Positions 63,839 to 64,000 of a DNA stretch of 64,000 bases are shown one piece after another; the first letter of the stretch is position 1, and the number at the start of each line of letters is the position of its first letter. The stretch lies in NCBI GenBank assembly GCA_026874595.1, contig CM049306.1, forward strand, positions 81,186,142 through 81,250,141. Direction: 5' to 3'. The position numbers and the translations under genes are program-made. The DNA comes from Sipunculus nudus. Taxonomy: Eukaryota > Annelida > Sipuncula > Golfingiida > Sipunculidae. Below the pieces are notes generated by a model. The model saw only the letters and a list, made by a program, of their open reading frames with translations. It was not told where the DNA came from and made no database searches.

Positions 63839-64000
63839 ATTTGCGGGTTGAATGCGGGCTCACTATTTGATACAAATGCGGGCGGGGCGGGGCGGGGCGG
63901 GCTGAGAGCCAAATGTGCGGGGCTTATGCGGGTCGATTTATTCTCTGTAGGTGCGGGGCGGTGCGGGTTTTCACAAATGTCGGGCCGGTTGCAGTTTGTT
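63839..64000. repeat. GCGGG-rich repeat, cut by window end
   Basis: Repeated TGCGGG, (GGGGC)n at about 63883-63902 and TGCGGGGCGG motifs, giving a strongly GC-rich end in an AT-rich setting. This may be one terminus of a dispersed element. Confidence 0.45.

Overview
The window looks like nuclear DNA of an invertebrate animal, most likely a marine mollusc. It has one intron-rich animal gene, low GC, many (TA)n and poly-G/C tracts, tandem repeats of several periods and a dense mixture of transposable elements. The mollusc assignment is an inference from repeat style (families with GACGGACGGACG tracts, a GCAACGAAGTTGC family, repeats rich in CCTTGACCTTTGACC). I cannot name the species.

The one host gene I can support is an SLC6-type sodium/chloride-dependent symporter on the minus strand. 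Thirteen coding exons run from 59753 down to 25035. All junctions carry GT/AG signals, the exon phases agree, and the joined reading frame is 573 codons plus a stop. The TM1, TM2, TM6, TM7 and TM8 signatures, the four chloride-site residues, the EL2 disulfide pair and a glycine where monoamine transporters have aspartate point to an amino-acid, GABA or glycine type carrier. Intron 1 is about 20.6 kb. The terminal exon lies in a 2.7-kb segment that is present twice (18694-21418 and 22593-25300), so the gene has a second intact copy of its last exon downstream.

Mobile elements dominate the rest. 1-2781 is the 3' part of a decayed Ty3/gypsy element. 32215-33360 is a solo LTR of the same family in intron 4, with a Harbinger-like MITE nested in it. 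40210-46656 is a young Ty3/gypsy element in intron 1 with near-identical LTRs, gag, protease, integrase and RNase H, but no reverse transcriptase. Both gypsy elements place integrase upstream of RT/RNase H, the unusual Gmr1-like order. There is also a 1.48-kb hAT-like element with an 8-bp target duplication (52792-54271), four copies of a GGCCAAAA-ended MITE with a poly-C centre, CAGTGAAACC-ended MITEs with TA target sites, tRNA-derived SINE-like pieces, and large elements ending in TCAGCTGAGCTAAAA.

Region by region: 1-2.8 kb, gypsy relic; 2.8-10.5 kb, repeats including a ~278-bp satellite; 10.5-13.6 kb, a 3.1-kb purine-rich minisatellite punctuated by GGCGCC; 13.6-18.7 kb, duplicated repeats and a SINE; 18.7-25.3 kb, the segmental duplication with the SLC6 last exon; 25-39 kb, SLC6 exons 13 to 2; 39-59.6 kb, the repeat-filled intron 1; 59.6-59.75 kb, exon 1; 59.8-64 kb, upstream flank with MITEs and no recognisable gene. 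A notable cross-cutting signal is that several repeat families carry consensus nuclear-receptor sites: perfect ERE-type inverted repeats, DR1 elements and TCAAGGTCA extended half-sites.
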